Of a stretch of DNA of 64,000 nucleotides, positions 12,429 through 23,542 are shown piece after piece (position 1 is the stretch's first letter; the number at the start of each line of letters is the position of its first letter). Location: positions 310,001-374,000 of the forward strand of contig NC_030995.1 in assembly GCF_000149955.1 (NCBI RefSeq). Direction: 5' to 3'. The stretch is from Fusarium oxysporum f. sp. lycopersici 4287. Taxonomy: Eukaryota > Ascomycota > Sordariomycetes > Hypocreales > Nectriaceae. The notes beneath the pieces were generated by a model that had not been told where the DNA came from, searched no databases, and saw only the letters and a program-made list of their open reading frames with translations. Both the position numbers and the translations under genes were made by a program.

Positions 12429-13211
12429 TTTGCTCACAATACACAATTAAAGTGCCAAATCTCACTTGCACTTTACAAATATCGCTCAGGTACGGGCTTC
12501 TTCTTAAGAAGATGCAGATAAGCTAGCAACGGATAATTCGCAAGATAAAACAGGCCCCAGGGACGGCATGACGCCATGGCATGCATGTCACAGGCCCTGT
12601 AGAAATCCGGGGCATAGAATTAATTGGCTCTGAAACGAAAGACAGGGTGAGCAGTGTGACGTGTCTGCTGATCCACCCTAGACCGGGAGATGATCAGAGA
12701 CCCTTTTTGAGCGGGCCGTGACGGGGGACCAAGGTAGATGGACTAGGGGTCGATGTACAATTATATCATGCTATTCTTTACGAGAATATGGTTGGATTAT
12801 TTGACTGTGACTATTTCAGCAGGCATATTTTAGGGCCTTGATCTGGAGATCTTGCAGATGCAGTGTAGCTCTTGATGCAAGAAACGAATCTGAAGACGTC
12901 TGTGGCTGTGTTTGCTTGCCTGTCGCATGATGGATGGCCTCATTCACTTTGGTTATGTTGCCTGCCGCTGGGTTATATCACATGATGCGCCAGTTAAAAC
13001 TGTACGATTGATGCCTAATCCTGGTGAGATAAAGTTAGTCATGTAGGACGACTGTCAGCTGCCAAGATCACAATCCCGGTACACGAATAGACTTATTCTA
13101 GGCAGGAGATCGTCTGAGGCATATTTTCGCAAAAGTGTAACAAGTGTGGAGAGCCTTTTCTATTGTTGCTATAATTAATATTGTGAACCTCATCAAGAAA
13201 GATGGGGGGAG
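12429..13211. other. intergenic, no gene seen
   Basis: This region holds the promoter side of the ankyrin gene and the 3' flank of the Zn2Cys6 gene. There are no open frames with family features and no structured repeats. Confidence 0.55.
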
Positions 13212-14773
13212 CTATATCGGGGGACTCATCCGAGCCCATACACCCATCAAGTCAGCCCTAAAAGCCGCTGCAACAGGAAATGTCCTCTCAACCACCAACA
13301 AGTTCTGCATGATACAATCCTGCTGCCAACCCTGCCAAGACCGTGCACCAGCAACCCGCAGTGGAAAGAGCACCAATAACGGAGAGATGGAAGAATTATA
13401 CAAAACACTATTCGTATGCGTCAATATGTTGATGACATGCATTTGTATCTCTTCTTCGCTCAAGTTGGGCGCTACAATCCCCATGTCTTGCCAATATGGA
13501 ATTTCGTAGTCGAAAACTCCGGAGACGTAGATACTTGTTGCCGCGAAGAATGCTTTGGTCAAGGATGAGAAGCTCCCATTTGTGTTCTCAGCAGTCAGCT
13601 GTTTTGAGGGTACGCCTTTGGCTTCCCAGTCGATGAGAGCTTGTCTTAGCCGGAAGCCTTCTTGAGCAACATCAAAAGCGTCATCGAGATGTTTTGGAAG
13701 ATTAACATCATCTGCGTCCGAGTAGTAGATAAGGTTCTTCGCCCTAAGTTAAATAATTAAAACCATGTCCTTTAGCTGTAGGAAGTACTTACCGAACACG
13801 CAGGGTTGAGCATGAGACGATGATATCCAAAAGTTCATCCAATATATCTGTGTTGCCTTGCTCCTTGGCCCTCATCTCCCGAATGAGACATCTCCAATCT
13901 GCTTTTGCAAGAAATGTTGGCTCATTGAATATTATAGCTCGACAGACTTCGAATATTCTTATTTCAGTGAAAAAGCGCTGTCCATGACCTGATTGGCACG
14001 ATGTTGGGCCAGCAGCGACAAGAGCCTTGGATGTGCCGTGGACTAGATGTTGTATCCATCCTTCGCCGGTCGCATCAGTCATAAGCTGCCAAAAGTTAGC
14101 CTACAACCATGCCAGCGTGTTTTGAAGAACGACTCACCTCAAATAGTCCTAACAGATGTGTAGTCCACAAGATGCGATGCTGGGCACTGGGCTCCTGGTC
14201 AAACTTCTCCAGAGCGTTTCTCAAACCCAAAACAGACTTTGAGTAGTGATGAACAGCCAAATTGTAGGTCTTGCTTGGGTCAATACCCTCTGATGCGTTC
14301 AGTTTGACAGCTTGCATTGCCCCCAATGACAGAACAGCATCGTGGAGGAACGTCCCTGACGCTTGATCTTTCATCAAGCTAATAACATCATTGGAGATAT
14401 CCGTCTTTGGATTACAATTGTTCCGCCTCAAAAACGTGTCGAAGTAGTGAGAAAGATAGTAGATCTGATCACCTGTAGGGTTGAGATCCAGCCGGGGAGA
14501 CTGGCTTTTGCAGGTAACAGCTGAAACCCTTGTAACCACCTTTTTGCCAGATTCATCCTGGTTGATCCAGATCTGCTTAGGCTTCTGCTGCTCAAAAGTA
14601 CACTCAACCCTCCTTCTCACACAATTGCTGCACGGAACACTTCCAGAACACTACATCACAAGGATTAGCCATGTACGATGACGAATCTTCTCGGTACTTG
14701 CCTTAAGATGGCTTGCAGCACATGCAAGGCACCGCGATCGTTTCTTGCGTCTATCGAATGGTCCAACCGGCAT
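13212..14773 (-). CDS. Zn2Cys6 fungal transcription factor (469 aa, 4 exons)
   Basis: Exons are 14773-14702, 14650-14138, 14085-13793 and 13743-13212; all phases fit. The DNA-binding cluster at residues 15-41 is a perfect CX2CX6CX5CX2CX6C (CLACAASHLK, CSGSVP, CSNCVRRRVEC), preceded by basic RRKKRSR. The rest, with LGLFELMTDATGEGWIQH and many helices, fits the fungal-specific transcription factor domain of the C-terminal half of such regulators. Exon 1 ends inside the zinc cluster and the first intron is GC-AG (AAG|GCAAGT...TAG), which explains why simple GT-AG gene finding would lose the cluster. The target pathway is unknown. The start lies 569 bp from the divergent secreted hydrolase gene, so shared control is possible but unproven. 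Confidence 0.9.
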
Positions 14774-15342
14774 TTTCACAATATTCCTTGTTGCGTGCGA
14801 TGTGAAGGATGGTGACTCGACTGGGGGAGCTTGGGTTTATACTCAAAGTGGTATCGATTGAGCGAGATGAGCTTGGCATGTCGCGATACCCTTTTTGGAA
14901 ACGATTGGGCGACACTAGTGCTCTGATGCGGGATTGAGCCAATCATGTTGTTAGCTTGACGGGGAGCTAAACTTCAACTTCGTCAACGAGTAAGCTTGGG
15001 CAGAAAACGGTTCTTGGCAAATGGGGCTTTTGGGGCAGAGAAATGTCAATTCGCTTGAACTTAACTACATTGAGCATGGTAGAGGCTGTGTTTCTGGAAT
15101 GATTATGGAAGATCCCACGAATTTGGGTTTGAGCCTTACCGACAATGTAACGAATCCTGCGAGCTTTGGCATCTAGTACGAAAACTTCGATGCTACTTCA
15201 TGATGAATATCTTTTCATCTGATTATAAGATGCCTTTCCATCCCTCTCATTGCGATCTCTCTCAACAACCTCACCGACCATCTAAATTCACATTACCTTC
15301 TTTCATTCACTACAACTAAGTTATTTACTCGACAACTTCACT
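14774..15342. promoter_or_regulatory. divergent promoter region, regulator / secreted hydrolase
   Basis: These 569 bp lie between the start codons of the Zn2Cys6 gene and the hydrolase gene. The 15240-15342 part is CT-rich and ends in CAACTTCACT before the ATG, typical of a fungal 5' UTR. No other gene is seen. Confidence 0.5.
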
Positions 15343-16483
15343 ATGCAGTTCTCTCTTCTCTTTCTCTCCCTTGTCGGGGCCGGAAATGCCATCCTTCTCC
15401 CCCAAGCCAAGCGGCCCATACGGTACTGCCCTTCGCATCGAAGGCATGACCGATAAAAGCCGCATCGACCCTTATGACCCTAAAAAAGGTCATAGACAAG
15501 TCCTAGCCTCAATCTTCTGGCCCATCGACTCAGCATCTTGCTCAAACAAGGTCGTCCCATACATGCCGCCCGCTACAGCCAAAGCATACGGACAGCAGGT
15601 AGCGCAGTTGGGTCTATCTAACGATACCTTTTCAGCTCTCGAGTTCCAGGTCTGCAAGACCCCTGTTTCTCAAAAGGGATGTGCAAGCGAGAAGAAGCCG
15701 TTTCCTGTCGCTGTCTTCTCGCCTGGTGCTGGCAACTCCAGGTTGATATACAGCCTCATGGCTCGCTCGCTGGCTAGTTATGGAAACATCGTGGTTCTGA
15801 TTGATCATCCCTACGATCCTCCCGTTGTTGAGTTTCCTGGTGGAAAGATCATTAAGGGAGGAAACATCCCCGATGACGCGAAATCTAATCAACAGCTGGG
15901 TTCGGTATGTATATCTATATCGTCTCGTATCGCACAAGGAACTTACTAACTCTCTTCGTAGGTTAAGGCAAAAGATATCTCCTTCACCATATCAGAGCTT
16001 CAACGTCCCTCTTTCCAAAAGAAGGTCTTCAAGGGTCTTCCAGGCTCAATCGACAACAAGAAGATCGTGGCTGTCGGTCATTCTCTCGGTGGCGCCAGCG
16101 CAGCTATAGCAATGCTATCAGACAACAGAATCCGCGGCGGTATGGACATGGACGGCCAGATCTTCGAACCAGCTCTCAGCAAAGGCCTCGACAAGCCATT
16201 CTTCCTTATTGGTCGTCCTGACCACAGCGAGGAAGACACTACCTGGAAGAAGTTCTACGCCAAGCTCCGAGGTCCTAAGAAGGAAATTGCCGTCAAGGAT
16301 ACTGTTCATGGATCATTCACTGATTACCCTCAGCTCCTCAAAGCTCTCGATCTGCCAGAGGCTGTTATGAAGGCGGCGGCGCAACTTGTTGGAACTGCCG
16401 AGCCTTCATATCTTCAGAAGTTCCTTTCCAAGACTGTCGTGGACTATATGAAGATTTCATTTGCTTATAAGGGCAAGAACTAG
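15343..16483 (+). CDS. secreted PAF-acetylhydrolase-like alpha/beta hydrolase, frameshifted near the signal peptide
   Basis: Exons are 15343-15904 and 15962-16483, with a 57-nt GTATGT intron and a textbook TTACTAAC branch site. The nucleophile elbow is AVGHSLGG (Ser about 228), with candidate acid GGMDMDG and base TVHGSF; this is the arrangement of the fungal PAF-acetylhydrolase/lipase-like family that cleaves short acyl esters. An ATG at 15343 begins a clear signal peptide (MQFSLLFLSLVGAGNAI), but it is one base out of frame with the body. Removing one C from the run at 15399-15403 would give a continuous 360-aa protein, so the break is a sequencing error or a recent mutation. Without it, the only in-frame start is ATG 15386, giving a leaderless protein. 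Confidence 0.8.
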
Positions 16484-16783
16484 ATATGCGATCGCTTCCC
16501 TGGGTTCATCTTGAAGGGAATGTATACATCAATAGGGCGCGATGGCATTAATCACACCTTTATACCGCTTGTCTATTTTTCATTTCATGTGTTCACCTTT
16601 AATTATAGATTTCATAGATACATACTCAATTATAGAACCAGAGCATAGTTATTCATCTTAACCCCATTGTAAAGAGACATCAATGCTTCTTAGTTCCCAA
16701 ATCCCAATCTTGACCTGAGTTTTGCATCTGCAAACTATGCCATCTGAGGTACCACCGCCTCAACTCACCCTAGTATACCGTGT

Positions 16784-16912
16784 AGTCGGGACTCGAACTA
16801 AATAGCGCCAAGCCTCTACTATTATACTACGATTAAAGACGTTTAAAAACGTTTAAAGTCTCTCAGCTGCGCCACCGTTGTTAGTCCTGGCATGAAGGCT
16901 GAACATCGCCAC
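16784..16912 (-). repeat. tRNA-derived SINE-like unit, copy 2
   Basis: Read on the minus strand, an A-box-like TGGCGCAGCTG (16874-16864) is followed about 65 nt later by a B-box-like GTTCGAGTCCC (16798-16788), the internal RNA polymerase III promoter layout of tRNA-derived elements. The flanks and the GGCTTGGC...TTAGTT block match copy 1 at about 75-80% by eye. It does not fold as a full tRNA. Confidence 0.45.
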
Positions 16913-17109
16913 TTTACAACTTTACGCGTCTAAGCGGTAAAGTCACTCCACGTTCCTGTGCAACTGTTGGTGCAAATGACATCCCCACTACATGCTTCTT
17001 GTCCAATTGAATGACGTCTTGCGTATTAGCATTCTGGAGAAATATCCTAAGATGACATTCAAGGACTTATAACCAGACCTGTGACGGCAGCTGGGAACAA
17101 GAGCCCACT

Positions 17110-17232
17110 CACAACTGTCAACGCTAGAACTAATGAGTGCCAAGCCGGGACCGTCACAACATAACCCTAAGACTAAGAGACTCCCAGCTACGCCATCGCC
17201 ATTAGTCTTGGCATCAAGGCTCAATATTATTG
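17110..17232 (-). repeat. tRNA-derived SINE-like unit, copy 1 (degraded)
   Basis: On the minus strand an A-box-like TGGCGTAGCTG (17194-17184) and the downstream GGCTTGGCACTCATTAGTT block parallel copy 2 in the same orientation about 320 bp away. The B-box is degraded (GTTCTAGCGTT). Differences include several transitions, as expected from decay or repeat-induced point mutation. Confidence 0.4.
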
Positions 17233-17610
17233 ATCAAGGTGTCAGCGGCGGACCCTATTATACTTAAGCTTCATTGTCTTTCCAGCCGCACCAAGTGTCT
17301 GTGGCTCCCATGTGAGGAGATGGGAGGGCTGTCAAGGTATCTGCTCAACAGCGGCGGCTGGTAGCGCAAGTCAGTAGTCAGTATTTTTCCTTTAAGGCTC
17401 ATAGATTGTTGCTCGTGGCGTCGGTCAAGGCTATTCTGATGGTCTGAACAAGAAGATAGACAGACTTCCGACTGACGTGAATGAAAGGTGAGAGATGGTT
17501 GATAACCTCGAGGCATAAAATCAGGACATGGCATAACCTAGACCTATAATGACAACAGTTCATACATTCAGTCAGCTTTTCTGCATTATATCCCCCAAAT
17601 ATCGAAATAT

Positions 17611-19310
17611 TTAGTACGGCCACTTGAAAGAAGTGGAAATATTAACAGAAAAGGGTTCCGCATCCGTAAGCGACTTCACTCGTCCAAGCATATGCTCCAA
17701 CTGTCTAAAGGCCGCAGGCGGCGCATACTGAGGAACCATATGTCCACTAGTCTTAACCGTCGCCAACGTGAATCCTCGCTCGGAGTGGACGGATCCCTGA
17801 ACACTACCACCGGCCCAGTTCTCAACATTGCTCTCAGTGTTGTTAATAACCGGAACAACAAACTCTGCACTCGGTGCAGTTTGGAAACCCTGCTTGCCAT
17901 TCCACTTGAGACCCTGAACGGCTAAAGCTGTTGTGTTGGAAGTGATGATATAATCAGCCATACCAGATCCAATCATGACGTTATTGGTCTTCTCGACAAG
18001 AGTTTGGAACTTCTTCTCGTGCTCGGCGGGATCGTATCTGTCATCATCGCCGACAAAGACTGGGCCTGAGCACGATGCCCATTCTTTAGGTGCAGCTGGG
18101 GCGTGGATTGCCTTGCGGACTCCAGGGATGTTGAAGAAGAGTGTTGCGCCGGGAGGAGTGTACTGAACCGACGGAAAGCCCAGGACGTCCCAAAGAACCG
18201 GGCAAGTATCTTGGACGTGGTAGACGTTGAAGCAAGGGTTGATAACAGTGTTAATCTCCTCAAAATGAGCAGTGATGTCGCATCCCTTTACCTGAACAGG
18301 CTTCCAAGGCGCCGGAGGAGGAGGATACGTAAGATGAGCGTCACGATACTTATCCAATCCGCACTTCTCATTATCGTTATCAAGAATCTTCTTATTCTTA
18401 TCCGGAATCGCAAAGACACTCTCCCAATGCCTAAAGAAACCTGGGAACGCAGCATGGTCTAGATGCAACTTATCAGCATACGGCATGACAGGATCGTAGT
18501 AAAGAGCGCCTTTGACGTTGTAGTACGTCTTGTCCTTCTTGTCGAGCATAGCAGCGCCGACGTAGGGGACATAGACACCAGCGTAGCTTTCGCCAGTGAC
18601 GTAAAGCTTTTTGCCTTGGAGGCCGAATGTATCGACGAGGTTCTTCCACCATTCGACGAATTGGGCTGCTGTTTCGGCGTTGTTCTTTGCTGTGACGTGA
18701 CCGGTTGAGAAGCCGGTGCCAATGGGATATTCAACCCTTAACTCATTGTCAGCGTGTTGTAATACCTTCGTGGCGGGTAGAATCATACCAGATGACGTTG
18801 GCGAGCTTATGCCATGACCAAGCATTTGGTACGGGTTTGTAAGTTCCATATTTCCACGAGAACGGACCATTCTCTTGTGTAAGACCTAACACTGGCGTCA
18901 GTCTTGAGCCATTCAGAGCGGCCGTGTCACAATACCTTCTAGAGAGGAACAACCAGGACCTCCGTTGAACCAAATCACGACATCGTCCTTTCCAGCTGGG
19001 TTAACAGTTGGGAAGAACCAATAGAAGAACTTGGGATCTTTGGAACCAGTCTTCTTCCAGTCAACGGGGATTTGACCAGCATAGCTTTCACCGATATCGA
19101 ATGAGACTTCAGGAATACCAGTTGAAGGAACGTAATAAGCTAGCAAGAAGGTTAGTCTTGGGAGTCAAAGCCATGGCGTATCAACTCACGAGAAGTCTTC
19201 TTATTGTAGTACTGAGCATGTGCAGGCTTGGAAGTACGCGGATGAATAACCGAAGCATTCGTCAAGGCAACGAAGCCCAAGACTGACAAAAGAGCTGTTT
19301 TCAAAGCCAT
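17611..19310 (-). CDS. secreted serine carboxypeptidase, family S10 (515 aa, 4 exons)
   Basis: Exons are 19310-19190, 19139-18936, 18885-18789 and 18736-17611; the three introns are 50-52 nt and all phases fit. The signal peptide is MALKTALLSVLGFVALTNA. Family landmarks appear in order: WFNGGPGCSSLEG (substrate and oxyanion region), PIGTGFS, GESYAG (nucleophile Ser about 191), GMADYIIT (Asp) and TSGHMVPQ (His), so the catalytic triad is intact. Such enzymes remove C-terminal residues from peptides at acidic pH in the vacuole or outside the cell; the leader and lack of an anchor favour secretion. A TATAAATA box lies 73 bp upstream of the ATG. It converges on the hydrolase gene across the SINE-like spacer. 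Confidence 0.93.
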
Positions 19311-20312
19311 GTTGAAGTACAAGAATCTTTTACAGTCAAGAAAAAGCCCGGGACTCCCAGACAAGACAGGCAGCACAGTTCATATTTATACCAGTCATAC
19401 ATAATAATTCCCCGTAACATAGCCCGACGATCAGAGGAACTTTTGCCAAGATAAAGTCCTACTCACCAGGGTATACAGCGTAACGCAACACAGTAAACAA
19501 GCGAGCACGGAAGTTCGGCATGAATACTTATCTGTGCCTTCCTAATGCAGCTATTTGCGGGGTTCGTGATATCAGCATCGTGGTATGATAAGTTGTTCGT
19601 GTCGATCGGTGGGCGGGAGTTTCCTATTGGCTGGGCCGTTTGACAAAAGTTCGATGGAGGGCATTGACCAATTGATTGAGGTTGAGGCTTCGCTTAGCGT
19701 TCGTAGAAGGAGTGAGGAGACGGTTCTGAAGGTTCGAGAATGAGACTTTGGTGTGCGATAGACTTTGAAAGATCAGATGTTTAAAACGTCAGACGGAGGG
19801 TGGGACAGTGTTGCATTCCGGCGTAAACTTAAAGAAAGGCCCTTTGGGAACTATTCGCGGATTAAGCTGGATTGCTCGCCATGAGGAGTAGGAGTATTGA
19901 GTTGGTGTAACCCCTATGAATATCTTGGCTGGCAGGAGCATAGTGTCTTCGTTGTCAACATTATGGTTTTATCCTCATCCCACTAGGTCAGCCATTGTTA
20001 AAAGTCTGATCGTTGAACCAGATTCCAAAGTCTCGATCGATGGACTTTGGCACATGTGGCTACTCTACTCTTGGATAATCCTTCTGTTGGTTTCTCAGGT
20101 ATATGCCTTGAAGCCCAGAACCTAGCCTCCTATACCGAGTATTGTTTCGCTAAATGTATATATATATGGCATAGATAATATGCTCCCGGCACTTCTGCTT
20201 TTTGTTGTCTATGCTGATGTATGTTGAATATCAGGCTCTCTGTATATGCAAAGACCTTATATATATCCCAAGTCATGAACCCAACCGAAACTCCAGTAAT
20301 TCAACCCAAATA
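19311..20312. other. intergenic, no gene seen
   Basis: It contains the carboxypeptidase promoter on its left and A/T-rich 3' flank of the next minus-strand gene on its right, including a TATATATATA run near 20157-20168. No supported frame is seen. Confidence 0.5.
19383..19390 (-). promoter_or_regulatory. TATA box of the carboxypeptidase gene
   Basis: A perfect TATAAATA on the minus strand sits 73 bp upstream of the ATG at 19310, a normal distance for a fungal core promoter with a short leader. Confidence 0.5.
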
Positions 20313-21230
20313 TCATGACTTACTCATCTTCTCACGAAGCTGTTTCTGAAACTCATACTTCCTCTCCCTCCTATCATTCTCCCTCCTTCTAAACTCATCC
20401 CTCCTCCTCCTCTCCCCAAGCGTACTCCTCAAACTTGAATCAGGACTCTCCCAATCAAGCGGCACCTCCTGGAAAATAATCGGCGTCCAAACCGGCAGAA
20501 GCCTCATCCCAATCTCACTCTCCGAAGGCGGAAGTATCTTCCACGTCTCATCCGTCTGAATATCTCGTCGTTCAACGGGTATGAAAGCCGCTGGCTCAGG
20601 TGGATTGAGCTTTAGATATGAGACTTTTCTATCGCGATCAGAGCGCCATTCTCGATATTCAATCTCTGCATGTGCAGCTTGCTCGTCGCTTAATTCAAGA
20701 ACATATGCTTCTTCTTCTTCTTCTAAAAGCGGCGGTTGTGATTGCGTCGCGTATTTCGGCTCCCATTCTCGAAGCTTGGTGTGGCATTTTTCCAGCGCTG
20801 ACCAATGCCTTTCGAGAGCTTTCGCGCGACTGTGAATATCGTGAGGTTCGTCGGGAATAGGCGCCCTTCGTCCACCTCTTCTCGCAATAGCACCAATCGT
20901 ATCCCTTATATCTGTCTCCCTCAGAACCAACCACGTTAAATCGCGCCTCGTTTCCAAACTGCGCAGTAATTTCGAGCAAGAGTGATAATCATCACCCGGC
21001 AACGACGTGGGAACAAGAGTGTCGCGGAGAACACGATCAATGTAGCGCACTTCGCACAGCGTGTTCTCAAGCCTCGCGTCTTTGGGAATGTCCCTAAAGG
21101 GGTTGCAGCGCTCGATAAAAGCGCTCCCCACACGGGCGTTGGAGTCGCTGAGGGGTTTAAGGTTGATTATCCCGGTGATTGGGGGGCTGCGGGCCTTGAA
21201 GGCGTTGAGAAAGCCTCGAATTGCACTCAT
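20313..21230 (-). CDS. conserved-looking hypothetical protein (305 aa)
   Basis: A single exon runs from ATG 21230 to a stop at 20313. The product is charged and helical with many Arg/Glu runs; the last 45 residues (ERRRRDEFRRREN onward) are strongly basic and likely a helix or coiled coil. The first 25 residues are basic with hydrophobic positions and lack acidic residues, so mitochondrial import is possible but unproven. No domain is recognised. Long uninterrupted coding and a clean ATG support a real gene. Confidence 0.75.
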   Translation of the reverse strand: MSAIRGFLNAFKARSPPITGIINLKPLSDSNARVGSAFIERCNPFRDIPKDARLENTLCEVRYIDRVLRDTLVPTSLPGDDYHSCSKLLRSLETRRDLTWLVLRETDIRDTIGAIARRGGRRAPIPDEPHDIHSRAKALERHWSALEKCHTKLREWEPKYATQSQPPLLEEEEEAYVLELSDEQAAHAEIEYREWRSDRDRKVSYLKLNPPEPAAFIPVERRDIQTDETWKILPPSESEIGMRLLPVWTPIIFQEVPLDWESPDSSLRSTLGERRRRDEFRRRENDRRERKYEFQKQLREKMSKS

Positions 21231-21653
21231 GATGCATTTTCTGGCCGGACTGAGGGGGGTTAAAAGAGGGAATGATGTTTTGAGGAACAGGTGAAAGAGG
21301 GAAAATTCTTGTTTTTAAAACCCCCAAACTTGAGAAAAGCTGGGCGCTGCGAGTGATCCTTGTCCCTCCCGTGTTGCTCCGCTTGGCCGTCTCACAGTGA
21401 GGCCTTTCGCTGACATTCGGACAATGCCGTGTGCTTTGACCAGTTCAGCACGACAGATAGAAGCGGTGTATTAAAAGTTTTCACAATTAACAAAGACACT
21501 TATTATAACTAGCTTCTTTTCCGAAAATATTAAAAACCGCAATATTCTGTGCAAAAGTCTCAACTCCAACATCTCAAAAATCTTCAGTGATCGGCGTCAC
21601 ATGTAACCAATTCGTCCTCTCACCCGCGGGAACCTACCCCAAACGAATCAAGC
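21231..21653. other. intergenic, no gene seen
   Basis: This is a promoter-side spacer of the 305-aa gene and 3' flank of the next minus-strand gene. Nothing else is supported. Confidence 0.5.
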
Positions 21654-23066
21654 TCATCGCCACCGCGCCCGATTCTCCTCTTTGTACAAATCATAGGAAT
21701 ACCCGTTCCATTCATCTTGCAAAGTGCGAGCATCAATGCTACTGCGCGTTCCTTGACCAGGCAATCGACAAGCTTGGAATGATAGAGACTGGTGGCCCAA
21801 CCAACCCTCAATGCGACCGTCGCCAAGAAACTCCATCCAACCTTCGTTGTTATCCCCATAAATTACAGGTCCCTGATCTTCACGACCCCGCCATTTGAAC
21901 CAGACGCGATCATGCGATGAGCGCATGGGACGTTCTTCAAAGAGGAGTACACCTTCGTAGACACCAAGGTTAAATCTTCCCCAGAGTCTGTTGCCAGAAA
22001 TTGTGAGGGTCAATTGAAACTCGTCAGGGTCAAAATCCCATTGCTCGCTCACATCGAGCGATTCAACTTCGTAATCGCCATTTAAAAGGCCCAAAGGTGC
22101 AAGGCTGACCTCGTCGACGTCATCGCTGCTGTTATTCTCATCCGAGGAGTAATCCTGATCTGGAAATTCCGAGTATGGGGGTGGAGCATCATCGTAGCCG
22201 GACGGAGCGGGTATTCGTCCCCGGGCCGCAAAAGCGCCGCTGCGTCGAGCAGTCTGAGGCGTTGCGAATCTGGGTGCTTCGGGAGAAGGGTCTCTTGCTG
22301 TCTGTTGGCTCGGACCACCTGTTGACCATCGGGATGAGTTTCCTCGGCGGGCAGTTTGCTTAGTTCGTGGCTGTTTTGTCGGTTCTGTTGCAGCGGTGCT
22401 TGCTCCTCGGCCAGCGGCTTGAGATGCACCGCCTCTAACACAGCGCGCAGTCTGGGGCTTTCGTGCCAGTGTCGGTGCGGGGTCCGTTTCAGGGTCCTTT
22501 GCCGCTGTCTTTGCCGTGCTTTTGGCGGGTGCCTTAGCTGGTGTTTTTGCCTTTGGTGTCACAGCCTTTGGTGCAACGGTCTTTGGCTTTTTGGCCGTCG
22601 CGTTGCTTTCATCGTCATTTGCTTTTCTCTTTGGACCCGGTGCAGAAGTTTTCTTCGTCTCAGTCTTCACAGGCGTTACTTGCGCAGCAGGTTTGCTCGC
22701 CGCACCCTTCTTCGCCTCACGATCGTTCTTTGTCCATTCTTTCTTCAATTTCGTCTCAAGTTTGCTCACATTAGCTGGCACCTTGAGGTTTCCCGCATTC
22801 ACCGCATCAAACAGTCGCATGCGCGCGACAGACTTGGTCTTGGATGGAGGGAGACCATAGTGAATGAGTTGGGCCTCAAACCAGTGTGCGGGGTGATCTT
22901 TGTCGTTGCCAGACGTGAAATGCTCCTTGAGCTCGGTTGCTGTGGCGCGCCGATGACGGTTCTGGCCAGAGGATTGAGCGAAAAATACACCTTCGGCGAA
23001 TGCGAAGCCATCCTCCGAGACAGGAGGAGCTCCAGGCCATGCACTGGCAGCATATGCTTTGGGCAT
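21654..23066 (-). CDS. unknown protein with Lys/Ala/Pro-rich linker and histone-H3-tail-like motif (470 aa)
   Basis: A single exon starts at ATG 23066. Residues about 40-115 form a compact helical region (TELKEHFTSGNDKDHPAHWF onward). Residues 115-200 are Lys/Ala/Pro/Thr-rich like a linker histone tail, with a nuclear-localisation-type PGPKRKAND and KKPK. Residues 200-275 contain four QTAR motifs (205, 237, 255, 271), one inside PRTKQTARR (233-241), identical over seven residues to the start of the histone H3 tail; STGG follows eight residues later (248-251), as against one residue later in H3. A PPPY motif lies near 296. The C-terminal 150 residues form a folded, probably beta-rich domain (LTLTISGNRLWGRFNLGVYEG, DRVWFKWRGRE) that I cannot name. 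A nuclear or chromatin role is inferred only. Confidence 0.8.
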   Translation of the reverse strand: MPKAYAASAWPGAPPVSEDGFAFAEGVFFAQSSGQNRHRRATATELKEHFTSGNDKDHPAHWFEAQLIHYGLPPSKTKSVARMRLFDAVNAGNLKVPANVSKLETKLKKEWTKNDREAKKGAASKPAAQVTPVKTETKKTSAPGPKRKANDDESNATAKKPKTVAPKAVTPKAKTPAKAPAKSTAKTAAKDPETDPAPTLARKPQTARCVRGGASQAAGRGASTAATEPTKQPRTKQTARRGNSSRWSTGGPSQQTARDPSPEAPRFATPQTARRSGAFAARGRIPAPSGYDDAPPPYSEFPDQDYSSDENNSSDDVDEVSLAPLGLLNGDYEVESLDVSEQWDFDPDEFQLTLTISGNRLWGRFNLGVYEGVLLFEERPMRSSHDRVWFKWRGREDQGPVIYGDNNEGWMEFLGDGRIEGWLGHQSLSFQACRLPGQGTRSSIDARTLQDEWNGYSYDLYKEENRARWR

Positions 23067-23542
23067 GATGTCGCAAGTGGTTTGTGTCTGGCGTTTGTGA
23101 TTTGAGGCCTGACAAGCGAGAGATGATGCTGTCTTCAGTGCCTCACGTGCCCAGTTTTATGCCGCCCCAATGCATATGTCTGTACTGACTTCATGCTACA
23201 GGTTATTCACACTTCCTTATACAGCCGTGGCAAGCACTGTCAATCCTAATATTTCCAGCCCACGAACTAGCGACCTACGAGATCTAAGACGGATTTAAGT
23301 TGCAGTTTGGGGGATTGAATTTAAGCTAACTAAAGAGCAAATATGAAGTGAATATCTGAAGCAAGCAACCATAGTATGCCGAGAAAGTCGAATGGACTTG
23401 AACTTCTGCAAAAGAAACAATGAAAGTTTTATTATAATCTATCTGCTAGATCAGGAATAATCTATATGCTACTTTCCCGGATCCCGAACCAAATGCAAAG
23501 ACGTCTATCGAATGAAATCATGCCATCAAAAGTCGCAGGACC
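23067..23542. other. intergenic, no gene seen
   Basis: This spacer lies between two minus-strand genes and becomes A/T-rich near 23400-23520. No coding frame is supported. Confidence 0.5.

Larger units (their letters stand above)
16484..17610. other. intergenic with SINE-like repeats
   Basis: No protein gene is seen between the convergent hydrolase and carboxypeptidase genes. The middle holds two related tRNA-like units, annotated separately. The 16500-16680 part is A/T-rich 3' flank. Confidence 0.55.
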
